Assembly (NCBI GenBank): GCA_900554275.1
Contig: USGS01000004.1
Span: 1 to 59,401 of the forward strand
Direction: 5' to 3'
Origin: an uncultured Eubacteriales bacterium
GTDB lineage: Bacteria; Bacillota; Clostridia; Oscillospirales; Oscillospiraceae
Length of the DNA stretch: 59,401 nucleotides
Shown: positions 17,335 to 24,812 of the stretch, one piece after another
How positions within the stretch are numbered: position 1 is the stretch's first letter
Layout: every line of letters begins with the position of its first letter
Notes under the pieces: model-generated
The model's input: the letters and a program-made list of their open reading frames with translations, nothing else
The model's database searches: none
Told to the model about the DNA's origin: nothing
Made by a program: the position numbers and the translations under genes

Positions 17335-17505
17335 ATGGACAAGTGCGAGACCTGCCTGTGGTACGTGTACGATGAGGAGTATGACGACTACCTCTGCGAT
17401 ATGGACCTGGACGAGGACGAGCTGGCTCGTTTTCTGTCCTCCGATACCCGGAGCTGTCCCTACTGGCGGCCCGGCGACGAGTATATCACCGCCCGGAAAC
17501 AGTGA
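17335..17505 (+). CDS. Small four-cysteine acidic protein (DUF6472-like)
   Basis: A 56-residue protein: MDKCETCLWYVYDEEY at the start, then cysteines at 4, 7, 21 and 41 and an acidic middle (DMDLDEDELARFL), ending EYITARKQ. The CxxC plus two further cysteines suggests a zinc or Fe-S knuckle. This looks like the clostridial small-protein family DUF6472. It starts with ATG 2 bp after the MATE stop and ends just before a terminator, so it is the second gene of that operon. Too short for common gene finders. Function unknown. Confidence 0.82.
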   Translation: MDKCETCLWYVYDEEYDDYLCDMDLDEDELARFLSSDTRSCPYWRPGDEYITARKQ

Positions 17506-17508
17506 AGA

Positions 17509-17538
17509 GGGAAGCACCCGCAGGGTGCTTCCCCTTTT
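17509..17538 (+). terminator. Terminator of the MATE/four-cysteine operon
   Basis: 11-bp perfect stem (GGGAAGCACCC, 17509-17519 with 17523-17533), GCA loop, then CTTTT. Confidence 0.88.
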
Positions 17539-17573
17539 ACATATCGTTTCCATATTTTTTCTCCCCGGGGCTC

Positions 17574-17602
17574 TTGACTTTTTCCGCCGCCGGGAGTATG
17601 AT
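17574..17602 (+). promoter_or_regulatory. Promoter of the second MATE gene
   Basis: TTGACT (17574-17579), 17 bp spacer, TATGAT (17597-17602). Confidence 0.8.
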
Positions 17603-17646
17603 GCGTCTCTGAGAGTAAAACTGCACAAAAGAAACGGGTGATTTCT

Positions 17647-19116
17647 GTGGAAAATACACATACAAAGAAGAGCAAACTGTTCGGGCCGATGGATCTGACC
17701 CAGGGGGTCTGCTGGCGCACCATTCTGTCCTTCTCCCTGCCGGTAATCCTGTCCTACCTGCTCCAGCAGGTCTACTCCATCAGCGACGCGGCCATCGTGG
17801 GTCAGACGCTGACGGCCCAGGAGGTGGCGGGCGTCAACGACACCAACGCCCTGGTGTTCATCTTCCTGCAATTCGCCTTCGGCGTCAGCGCCGGCTTCTG
17901 CGTCATTACCTCCTATTACGTGGGGATGCGGGACGACCGGGGCGTGCGCCGCTCCCTGGCCACCCAGATCCTGCTGTCCGCCGTGCTGACCGTGGTGCTG
18001 ACGGCGCTGGCACTGGCGCTGCTGAACCCCATGCTGGCGTGGATCAACGTGACGCCGGACAACGCGGAGGTCTACCACGCCGCCTATACCTACTGCTTCA
18101 TCATCTTCGCCGGCATCGGCGCGCAGCAGTTCTACAACTTCATCTGCTCCTTCCTGCGCAGCATGGGCGACAGCATCACACCGCTGCTGTTCCTGCTGTT
18201 TTCCACCGTGCTGAACGTGGGGCTGGACCTGCTGTTCATTCTGTCGTTCCACTGGGGCGTGGCCGGCGCGGCCATTGCCACCGTCTCCGCCCAGCTCATC
18301 AGCACCGTGGGGTGCTTTATCTACGCCTTCACCCGCTATCCCCAGCTCCGCCTCCACCGGGCGGACTGGCACGTCACCTGGTATGACATCCGCCGCCACC
18401 TGGCCCGGGGCGTGCCGCTGGGCCTGCAGTTCTCTGTGCTGGCCATCGGCATCATCGTCATGCAGGGCGGCGTGGTGCAGTTCGATATGCGCGGCGGCGT
18501 CATGGTGTCCAACGCCGCCCAGAACGGCTTCGGCGCGGCCAACAAGCTGTGCAACCTGGTGGCCACGCCCATGAACGCCCTGGGCACGGCCATGACCAGC
18601 TTCACCGCCCAGAATTTGGGCGCAGGCCACTACGACCGCATCAAAAAGGGCAGCCTGCAGGCGCTGGTCATGGGCTTCCTGCTGGCGGCGCTGGCCGCCG
18701 GAATAGGACTGCTCCTCAGCCGCGGCGGCCTGTTCTACCACGTCTTCCTCAGCGCCGACAAGGTGACGGCCGACACCATTCGCTACGGCAACACCCTGCT
18801 GTATGTAGACTTCGCTATGTATCTCTTCCTGGCGTTCATCTTTGTCATCCGCAACTGTGTGCAGGGTATCGGCCGCAGCGCTTTTGTGCTGGGCGCGGGC
18901 GCGGCGGAGCTGGTGGCCCGCATCGCCGTATGCCTGCTGCTGCCCGCTGCCGTGGCCGGCGGTACGGTCAGCGCCGACGCGCCGGCTCTGGCGTTTTATG
19001 CCCTGTGCGCCGCCGATCCCATGGCCTGGATCGCCGCCGATGCGGTGCTGGCCGTCCCGTTCGTCCGCAACATCCTGCGGAAAAATTACAGCTATCTCAC
19101 CGATACCCGCGCCTGA
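17647..19116 (+). CDS. MATE-family efflux transporter
   Basis: A 489-residue multi-drug/metabolite exporter of the MATE family, about 12 hydrophobic segments, with the family's first-helix signature (PVILSYLLQQVYSISDAAIVG) and the second-half NCVQGIGRSAFVLG. It is only distantly similar to the MATE gene 300 bp upstream and has its own promoter, so this is not a simple tandem copy. GTG 17647 is preferred because GGGTGA lies 7 bp upstream; an in-frame GTG at 17638 is possible. A terminator follows. Substrate unknown. Confidence 0.92.
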   Translation: MENTHTKKSKLFGPMDLTQGVCWRTILSFSLPVILSYLLQQVYSISDAAIVGQTLTAQEVAGVNDTNALVFIFLQFAFGVSAGFCVITSYYVGMRDDRGVRRSLATQILLSAVLTVVLTALALALLNPMLAWINVTPDNAEVYHAAYTYCFIIFAGIGAQQFYNFICSFLRSMGDSITPLLFLLFSTVLNVGLDLLFILSFHWGVAGAAIATVSAQLISTVGCFIYAFTRYPQLRLHRADWHVTWYDIRRHLARGVPLGLQFSVLAIGIIVMQGGVVQFDMRGGVMVSNAAQNGFGAANKLCNLVATPMNALGTAMTSFTAQNLGAGHYDRIKKGSLQALVMGFLLAALAAGIGLLLSRGGLFYHVFLSADKVTADTIRYGNTLLYVDFAMYLFLAFIFVIRNCVQGIGRSAFVLGAGAAELVARIAVCLLLPAAVAGGTVSADAPALAFYALCAADPMAWIAADAVLAVPFVRNILRKNYSYLTDTRA

Positions 19117-19123
19117 GAATGAC

Positions 19124-19156
19124 AGCCCTGCCGCAGTACGGCAGGGCTTCTTTTCT
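19124..19156 (+). terminator. Terminator after the second MATE gene
   Basis: 10-bp perfect stem AGCCCTGCCG/CGGCAGGGCT (19124-19133 with 19139-19148), then TCTTTTCTT. Confidence 0.85.
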
Positions 19157-19206
19157 TCAAAAGAAAATAATCGTGCCAAAACACAAAAAGCGTTAAAAAA
19201 ATCGCA

Positions 19207-19229
19207 TGTGAGATGGTGTTTTTCTCACA
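19207..19229. promoter_or_regulatory. Inverted repeat upstream of the hydrogenase operon
   Basis: TGTGAGA-N9-TCTCACA, perfect arms, 26 bp upstream of the -35 box. It resembles an operator for a dimeric regulator; it is not a standard Rex or CRP site. The surrounding 19160-19300 is AT-rich and non-coding. Confidence 0.45.
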
Positions 19230-19254
19230 AAGAGAAATAAATATCTGAATTTTG

Positions 19255-19283
19255 TTGACTTTTGAACCCTTTTGTGCCATTAT
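19255..19283 (+). promoter_or_regulatory. Promoter of the hydrogenase operon
   Basis: TTGACT (19255-19260), 17 bp spacer, CATTAT (19278-19283), about 70 bp before the TTG start. Confidence 0.7.
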
Positions 19284-19353
19284 TTTTGTATCCAATACTT
19301 GTCTGTCCGCACCAGAAACCCTTTGTGCGTGCAGACGAAAGGAGGCCCTGTCC

Positions 19354-21189
19354 TTGAGCAGACTTGACATCAAAAGCCCCAGCCGCGCTCAGACGGTGGT
19401 GGACAACCTCTACCGCGATGTGGAGCGCCGTATCGCCGCCAGTCCTCCGGGCCTGTGTCCGGTGGATATGTCCCTATCGTTCTTACAGCTGTGCCACGCT
19501 CAGTCCTGCGGCAAGTGCGTGCCCTGCCGCATCGGCCTGGGTCAGCTCAGCAAGCTCATTGCCACCGTGCTGGACGGCACGGGGTCAATGGACACCATCG
19601 CCATCATCGAGAAGACGGCCCGCAGCATCCTGAACACCGCTGACTGCGCCATCGGCCGCGACGCAGCCCGCCTGGTGCTGGATGGCCTGGAGGGCTTCCG
19701 CGACGACTATGAAGAGCACGTGAACCACCGCCGCTGTCTTGCAGGCCTGCAGCTGCCCGTCCCCTGCGTGGCCCTCTGCCCCGCCGGGGTGGACGTGCCC
19801 GGCTACATGGCGCTGGTGGGCGAGGGTCGCTGCGCCGACGCGGTGCGCCTCATCCGAAAGGACAATCCGTTCCCCACGGCCTGCGCCTACATCTGCGAGC
19901 ACCCCTGTGAGGCCCGCTGCCGCCGGAATATGATCGACGACGCCATCAACATCCGCGGGCTGAAGCGCTACGCTGTGGACCATGCGGGCGTTGTGCCCCA
20001 GCCGGAGTGCGCGCCGTCCACCGGCAAAAAGGTGGCCATTATCGGCGGCGGACCCAGCGGCCTGAGCTGCGCCTATTATCTGGCGCTGATGGGCCACAAG
20101 GTAACGGTGTTCGAGGAACGCGACAAGCTGGGCGGCATGCTGCGCTACGGCATCCCCAGCTACCGCTTCCCCCGCCATTTGCTGGACGAGGAGATCGACT
20201 CCATCCTCTCCCTCGGCATCGAGGCCCACACCAACGTCACCGTGGGCCGGGACATCTCCGTGGAGGAGCTGCAGAAGGAATACGACTGTCTCTACATCGC
20301 CATCGGCGCGCATCAGGATAAGAAGGTGGGCATCCCCGGCGAGGACAGCCGTCACGTCCTGTCCGCCGTGGAGATGCTGCGCGCCATCGGTGACGACGTG
20401 ATGCCCGATTTCACCGGCAAGCGGGTGGTGGTCATCGGCGGCGGCAACGTGGCCATGGACGTGACCCGCAGCTCTATCCGCCTGGGCGCGGAGAAGGTGA
20501 CCTGCGTCTACCGCCGCCGCGTGGAGGACATGACCGCCCTGCCAGACGAGGTCACCGGTGCAATGGCCGAGGGCGCGGAGCTGCTGACGCTGATGGCACC
20601 GGTACGCATCGAGGCCGACGAGGAGGGCAACGCCGCCGCGCTGTGGGTGCAGCCCCAGCTCATCGGCGAGGCCGACAAGTCGGGCCGTCCCCGGCCCAAC
20701 AAGGCGGACCTGCCGGAGCAGCGTATCCCCGCCGACATCATCGTGGTGGCCATCGGACAGGGCATCGAGATCCAGGGCTTCGAGCAGGCCGGTGTCCCCA
20801 TCAAGCGCGGCACGTTCGTGGCGGGACTGTCCGGACAGGTGGGCGACATGGGCAACCTGTTCGCCGGAGGCGACTGCGTCACCGGGCCGGCCACAGCCAT
20901 CCGCGCCATCGCCGCCGGTAAGGTGGCGGCTGCCAACATCGACGAGGATCTGGGCTTCCGGCATGAGATCACGGTGGATGTGGACATCCCCGCCCCGCGG
21001 CTGAACAACCGCGACCCCCACGGGCGCATCAACACCACGGAGCGCGAGGCCTGCGAGCGGCGCTGCGACTTTGAGGACATCGAGTGCGGTCTCACCGAGG
21101 AGGGCGCGTACACCGAGGCATCCCGCTGTCTGCGCTGCGACCACTACGGCTACGGTATTTTCAGAGGAGGGAGGAACGTCAAATGGTAA
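19354..21189 (+). CDS. NuoF-type Fe-S / GltD-type flavoprotein, hydrogenase partner
   Basis: A 611-residue electron-transfer protein. N-terminal part: the 4Fe-4S region of NuoF/HydB (SCGKCVPCRIG, near residue 50). Then a GltD-like module: two cysteine clusters (CVALCPAGV; CEHPCEARC), an FAD-binding IIGGGPSG (about 228), an NAD(P)-binding VIGGGNVAMD (about 361) and a GNLFAGGD FAD motif, then a final cysteine pair (CLRC). The usual FMN domain of NuoF is absent. Start TTG 19354 has AAAGGAGG 8 bp upstream. The hydrogenase gene overlaps its stop, so the two proteins almost certainly form one complex linking NAD(P)H to H2. Confidence 0.9.
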   Translation: MSRLDIKSPSRAQTVVDNLYRDVERRIAASPPGLCPVDMSLSFLQLCHAQSCGKCVPCRIGLGQLSKLIATVLDGTGSMDTIAIIEKTARSILNTADCAIGRDAARLVLDGLEGFRDDYEEHVNHRRCLAGLQLPVPCVALCPAGVDVPGYMALVGEGRCADAVRLIRKDNPFPTACAYICEHPCEARCRRNMIDDAINIRGLKRYAVDHAGVVPQPECAPSTGKKVAIIGGGPSGLSCAYYLALMGHKVTVFEERDKLGGMLRYGIPSYRFPRHLLDEEIDSILSLGIEAHTNVTVGRDISVEELQKEYDCLYIAIGAHQDKKVGIPGEDSRHVLSAVEMLRAIGDDVMPDFTGKRVVVIGGGNVAMDVTRSSIRLGAEKVTCVYRRRVEDMTALPDEVTGAMAEGAELLTLMAPVRIEADEEGNAAALWVQPQLIGEADKSGRPRPNKADLPEQRIPADIIVVAIGQGIEIQGFEQAGVPIKRGTFVAGLSGQVGDMGNLFAGGDCVTGPATAIRAIAAGKVAAANIDEDLGFRHEITVDVDIPAPRLNNRDPHGRINTTEREACERRCDFEDIECGLTEEGAYTEASRCLRCDHYGYGIFRGGRNVKW

Positions 21190-22925
21190 CGCTGACTATC
21201 GACAGGAAAACCGTCACCGTCCCCGATGGCACGACCATTCTGGAGGCGGCACGCTCCGCCAAGATCGACATACCCACCCTCTGCTACTTAAAGGGCATCA
21301 ACGAGATCGGCGCGTGCCGTCTGTGTATGGTGGAGCTGGAGGATCATGCCCGCCTCGTCCCCGCCTGCGACAGCGCCGTGGCCGAGGGCATGGTGGTCAG
21401 CACCAACTCGCCCCGTGTCCGCGAGGCGCGCCGCGTGAACCTGCGGCTGCTGCTGAGCCAGCACGACACCAAGTGTACCAAGTGCACCCGCAGCGGCAAC
21501 TGCAAGCTCCAGCGGCTGACCAACGATTATAACCTGCTGGGCGACCACTACGAGGATGACCTTTCCCGCATCCCCGACGATTTCTCCAACCCGGTGGTGC
21601 GGGTGGAGAACCGCTGCGTCAAGTGTATGCGCTGCATCCAGTTCTGCGAGAAGGTCCAGACCATGGGCATCTGGGATCTGATGGGCACAGGCTCCCACAC
21701 CACGGTGGGCGTGTCCCGCACCCGTACCCTGGGCGAGAGCGACTGTACGTTCTGCGGCCAGTGCATCACCCACTGTCCCGTGGGCGGCCTGCAGGAGCGG
21801 GATGACACCGGCAAGGTGTTCGACGCCCTGGCCGACCCGGACCGCATCGTGGTGGTGCAGATGGCGCCTGCCGTCCGCGCCGCCTGGGCGGAGTATTTCC
21901 ACCTTGACCCCAAGTTCGCCACCGCCAAGCGCATGGTCACGGCGCTGAAGACCATGGGCTTCGACTATGTGTTTGACACCGACTTCGCCGCCGACCTGAC
22001 CATCATGGAGGAGGGCAGCGAGTTCGTGGAGCGCTTTACCCACCGCAACCGCTACCGCTGGCCCATGTTCACCAGCTGCTGTCCCGGCTGGGTGCGCTTC
22101 CTCAAGGGCCAGTTCCCCGCCTATACCGACAACCTGTCCACCGCCAAGAGTCCCCAGCAGATGTTCGGCGCGGTGGTGAAGAGCTACTTCGCCGAGAAGC
22201 TGGGCGTCGATCCCAGGAAGCTGTTCGTGGTGTCCATCATGCCCTGCACCGCCAAAAAAGCCGAGTGTGCTCTGCCCACCATGAAGGATGACCAGGGCGA
22301 CCCGGATGTGGACGTGGTGCTGACCACCCGGGAGATCGTCCGTATGTTCCGGGGCGAGCAGATCAACCCAGCCGTTCTGCCGGAGACGGAGTTCGACAGC
22401 CCTCTGGGCAGCGGCACGGGTGCGGCGGTGGTGTTCGGCGCTACCGGCGGCGTGATGGATGCCGCCCTCCGCAGCGCCTATTACCTGGTCACAGGAAAGA
22501 ACCCCGATCCGGACGCCTTCAAGGCCGTCCGCGGCATGGAGGGCTGGAAGGAGGCCACCTTTACCATCCCCGGTGCAGGCGATGTCCGCGTGGCCGTGGT
22601 CAGCGGGCTGGGCAACACCCGGAAGCTGATGAACGCCATCGATGAATGTCAGGTGGCCTACGATTTTGTGGAGGTCATGGCCTGTCCCGGCGGCTGTGCC
22701 GGCGGCGGCGGACAGCCCATTCACGACGAGGCCGAGCCTGCCGCCTACCGGGGCGACGTGCTGTGGAGCATCGATAAGAGCATGGCCGTCCGCTTCTCCC
22801 ACGAGAACGAGGACGTGAAGGCCCTCTACCGCGAGTACCTGAAGGCGCCTTTGGGCGAGAAGTCCCATCATCTGCTCCATACCGATCATCACGGCTGGCA
22901 GATGCCCGGACGATCCGAAAAATAA
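21183..22925 (+). CDS. [FeFe] hydrogenase, group A type
   Basis: A 580-residue hydrogenase that makes or uses H2. Domains: 2Fe-2S ferredoxin (C34, C45, C48 and C63); a His/Cys 4Fe-4S site (HDTKCTKC...GNC); two bacterial-type 4Fe-4S clusters (CVKCMRCIQFC; CTFCGQCITHC); then the H-cluster domain with all three motifs, L1 TSCCPGW, L2 MPCTAKKAE and L3 EVMACPGGCAGGGGQP. The first Cys of SCC, used for proton transfer, is present. It overlaps the upstream GltD-like gene by 7 bp. No NuoE-like subunit is adjacent, so this differs from HydABC. Bifurcation with ferredoxin is possible but not shown. Confidence 0.96.
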   Translation: MVTLTIDRKTVTVPDGTTILEAARSAKIDIPTLCYLKGINEIGACRLCMVELEDHARLVPACDSAVAEGMVVSTNSPRVREARRVNLRLLLSQHDTKCTKCTRSGNCKLQRLTNDYNLLGDHYEDDLSRIPDDFSNPVVRVENRCVKCMRCIQFCEKVQTMGIWDLMGTGSHTTVGVSRTRTLGESDCTFCGQCITHCPVGGLQERDDTGKVFDALADPDRIVVVQMAPAVRAAWAEYFHLDPKFATAKRMVTALKTMGFDYVFDTDFAADLTIMEEGSEFVERFTHRNRYRWPMFTSCCPGWVRFLKGQFPAYTDNLSTAKSPQQMFGAVVKSYFAEKLGVDPRKLFVVSIMPCTAKKAECALPTMKDDQGDPDVDVVLTTREIVRMFRGEQINPAVLPETEFDSPLGSGTGAAVVFGATGGVMDAALRSAYYLVTGKNPDPDAFKAVRGMEGWKEATFTIPGAGDVRVAVVSGLGNTRKLMNAIDECQVAYDFVEVMACPGGCAGGGGQPIHDEAEPAAYRGDVLWSIDKSMAVRFSHENEDVKALYREYLKAPLGEKSHHLLHTDHHGWQMPGRSEK

Positions 22926-22969
22926 CGCATAAAAAGAAACCGCCGTGAGGCGGTTTCTTTTTATGCGTT
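22924..22969. terminator. Bidirectional terminator
   Basis: 21-bp perfect stem (22924-22944 with 22949-22969), GTGA loop, A5 and T5 tracts in the arms; it serves the convergent hydrogenase and membrane-protein genes. Confidence 0.92.
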
Positions 22970-24712
22970 TTACTCAGCAGCCTCCGCCGGTGCATCAGCG
23001 GTCTTTTCCACACTGCTGGCGGTGAGGATGCTGCCCTGTCCCTCGCTGAACCGCACCGTTACCGTGTCGCCGGTGTTCAGGATCACCGCCTCCGGCTGTG
23101 CCGACGCGGAGATGGTGTAGTACACCTCGCTGCCCCGCAGCCGCAGGTAGAACACGGTGTTGCCGTTCACCACCGCCGAGCGCAGGTCGTCGATGACGCC
23201 GGTGATCTCGCCGCTGGCCGTCTCCGGCAGGGAGCTGTCGTCGCTGTCGATGAGATCATTGTGCAGCAGCATCTGCCGGTAGTTGCTCTCGCACTCCGCC
23301 ACCGTGCCGCCGGTGGCCACGATCTGATACTGGCCCACGTTGACCATGGCGTACATCTTCACCAGCGCCGCGTCATCCTTCAGCGCCATGAAATAGGTGG
23401 GCTGCTGGGCAATGTTCAGCAGCAGGGGGAACGTGGCCTTGTACTTCATCTGCTGCACCTGGCCTTCAGCGCTGTCCATGGCGGAGTATTCCTTCGCGCC
23501 GGCGATCTGGTAGAACCGGGTCTCCTTCGTCCGCTGGTTGGACAGGATAAAGCCGATGTTGGACTCGTCGGACACCACCGAGGTGACGCCGGTATACATA
23601 TACACGTCGTCGTCGATGGCGATATAGTTGTAGCCCTCCGTGGTGATGGTCACGCCCCGCTGGCCGAAGATGGAGTTGAGAAAGCCGTTGATATACGCGC
23701 CGTGGTAGTCGTACTGATCCATGATCAGCTCCGCCGTGAACACGTGGTCCACCCAGCTTGGCACGTCGCCGGTCTTATAATAGGCCGTCTCGCCGGTGAC
23801 GGCGTTCACCAGCACCGCACCGATGATGTCCCGCCCGCCGAACAGGCCGATGGTGTGGCTCAGGCGGGGGCAGACCCACCAGGGATCGCCGTTTTCGTCG
23901 ATCTCAAAGGCCGGGTCGTCGAACATATAGGTGGGGTAGCGGAAGCGCAGGTGGCGGTTCAGATTGCGGCTGAAATGCTCCGCCGTGGTGTAGCGGATGC
24001 CCTCGTCCAGCCGCACCATCTCCACGTTCTGCGTCACCATGTCGATGAGCAGGTAGGCAGGCAATCCCTCGCTGCGGTTGTTCAGCCACTTGATGATGTC
24101 GCCGTACCGCAGGGGCGTCACCCGGACGGGGCGGCCCTGATAGTTGATCTGGGTGTAATCGTCCGCCACCTCAAACTGGGACACCATATCCGCCAGCTCG
24201 CCCAGCTTGCGGTTGCCCAGCTTCATGGCCGACTCCGCGTCCAGCATGGGGATCTGGTCGTAGCTGATCTCCTCCACCTCGGCGGCGAAGTCGCCGTCCT
24301 CCACCGTCAGCAGGTCGCGGTACGCGCCGGCGCGAAACAGCTGCCAGCCTGCGATGCTGCCCACCAGTGCCGTGGCCGCCAGCGCGACAGCCACGATCAG
24401 CGGCACGGCGCACTGCTTTTTCAGAAAACCGAAATAGCCCTTTGCGCCCGTGCCCTGAAATCCGGAGGTCAGCACGGCGCAGCCGCCGTACACGGCGCAG
24501 GTCAGCAGCACGAAGATATAGAACTCCTCGCTTTTGAGATTGATGGGCGGCAGCACCACATAGTAGTACACAGCCGCGAACACCAGCGTTACCGTGATGT
24601 TCAGCAGCGTCCGGCCCAGCGGCGTGCCCACCGCCTTCCGCTCACGGGGCTGCCGCGGCTCGCGACTGCGGCCGAAGCCCTGAAAATTGGGGTCGTTCCA
24701 GTTGATATTCAT
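22970..24712 (-). CDS. Large membrane protein of unknown function
   Basis: A 580-residue protein not recognised as a named family. Residues about 35-160 contain four hydrophobic segments; the rest (about 165-560) is soluble and probably outside the cell. The middle carries a conserved-looking stretch with HTIGLFGGRDI, VNAVTGETAYY and YNYIAI; the latter part resembles a beta-rich or PepSY-like fold, and the end (ITGVIDDLRSAV... to GDTVTVRFSEG) looks like an OB-fold. The ATG at 24712 has AGGAG 7 bp upstream. It has its own promoter. No function is offered. Confidence 0.8.
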   Translation of the reverse strand: MNINWNDPNFQGFGRSREPRQPRERKAVGTPLGRTLLNITVTLVFAAVYYYVVLPPINLKSEEFYIFVLLTCAVYGGCAVLTSGFQGTGAKGYFGFLKKQCAVPLIVAVALAATALVGSIAGWQLFRAGAYRDLLTVEDGDFAAEVEEISYDQIPMLDAESAMKLGNRKLGELADMVSQFEVADDYTQINYQGRPVRVTPLRYGDIIKWLNNRSEGLPAYLLIDMVTQNVEMVRLDEGIRYTTAEHFSRNLNRHLRFRYPTYMFDDPAFEIDENGDPWWVCPRLSHTIGLFGGRDIIGAVLVNAVTGETAYYKTGDVPSWVDHVFTAELIMDQYDYHGAYINGFLNSIFGQRGVTITTEGYNYIAIDDDVYMYTGVTSVVSDESNIGFILSNQRTKETRFYQIAGAKEYSAMDSAEGQVQQMKYKATFPLLLNIAQQPTYFMALKDDAALVKMYAMVNVGQYQIVATGGTVAECESNYRQMLLHNDLIDSDDSSLPETASGEITGVIDDLRSAVVNGNTVFYLRLRGSEVYYTISASAQPEAVILNTGDTVTVRFSEGQGSILTASSVEKTADAPAEAAE

Positions 24713-24750
24713 ACAACGCTCCTTTCTCCGCGTTAAAAAATCGTATGTGC

Positions 24751-24779
24751 AGTATACCCTAAAAGTGCCGCTATGTAAA
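24751..24779 (-). promoter_or_regulatory. Promoter of the large membrane-protein gene
   Basis: Minus-strand TTTACA (24779-24774), 17 bp spacer, TATACT (24756-24751). The -35 box abuts the argS terminator. Confidence 0.8.
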
Positions 24780-24780
24780 G

Positions 24781-24806
24781 AGGGCCTCCCGGAAATGGGA
24801 GGCCCT
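24781..24806 (-). terminator. Hairpin at the end of the murI-ywiB-argS operon
   Basis: 10-bp perfect stem AGGGCCTCCC/GGGAGGCCCT (24781-24790 with 24797-24806); on the minus strand it is followed by CTTTACA, a short T run. Confidence 0.7.
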
Positions 24807-24812
24807 TGCATA

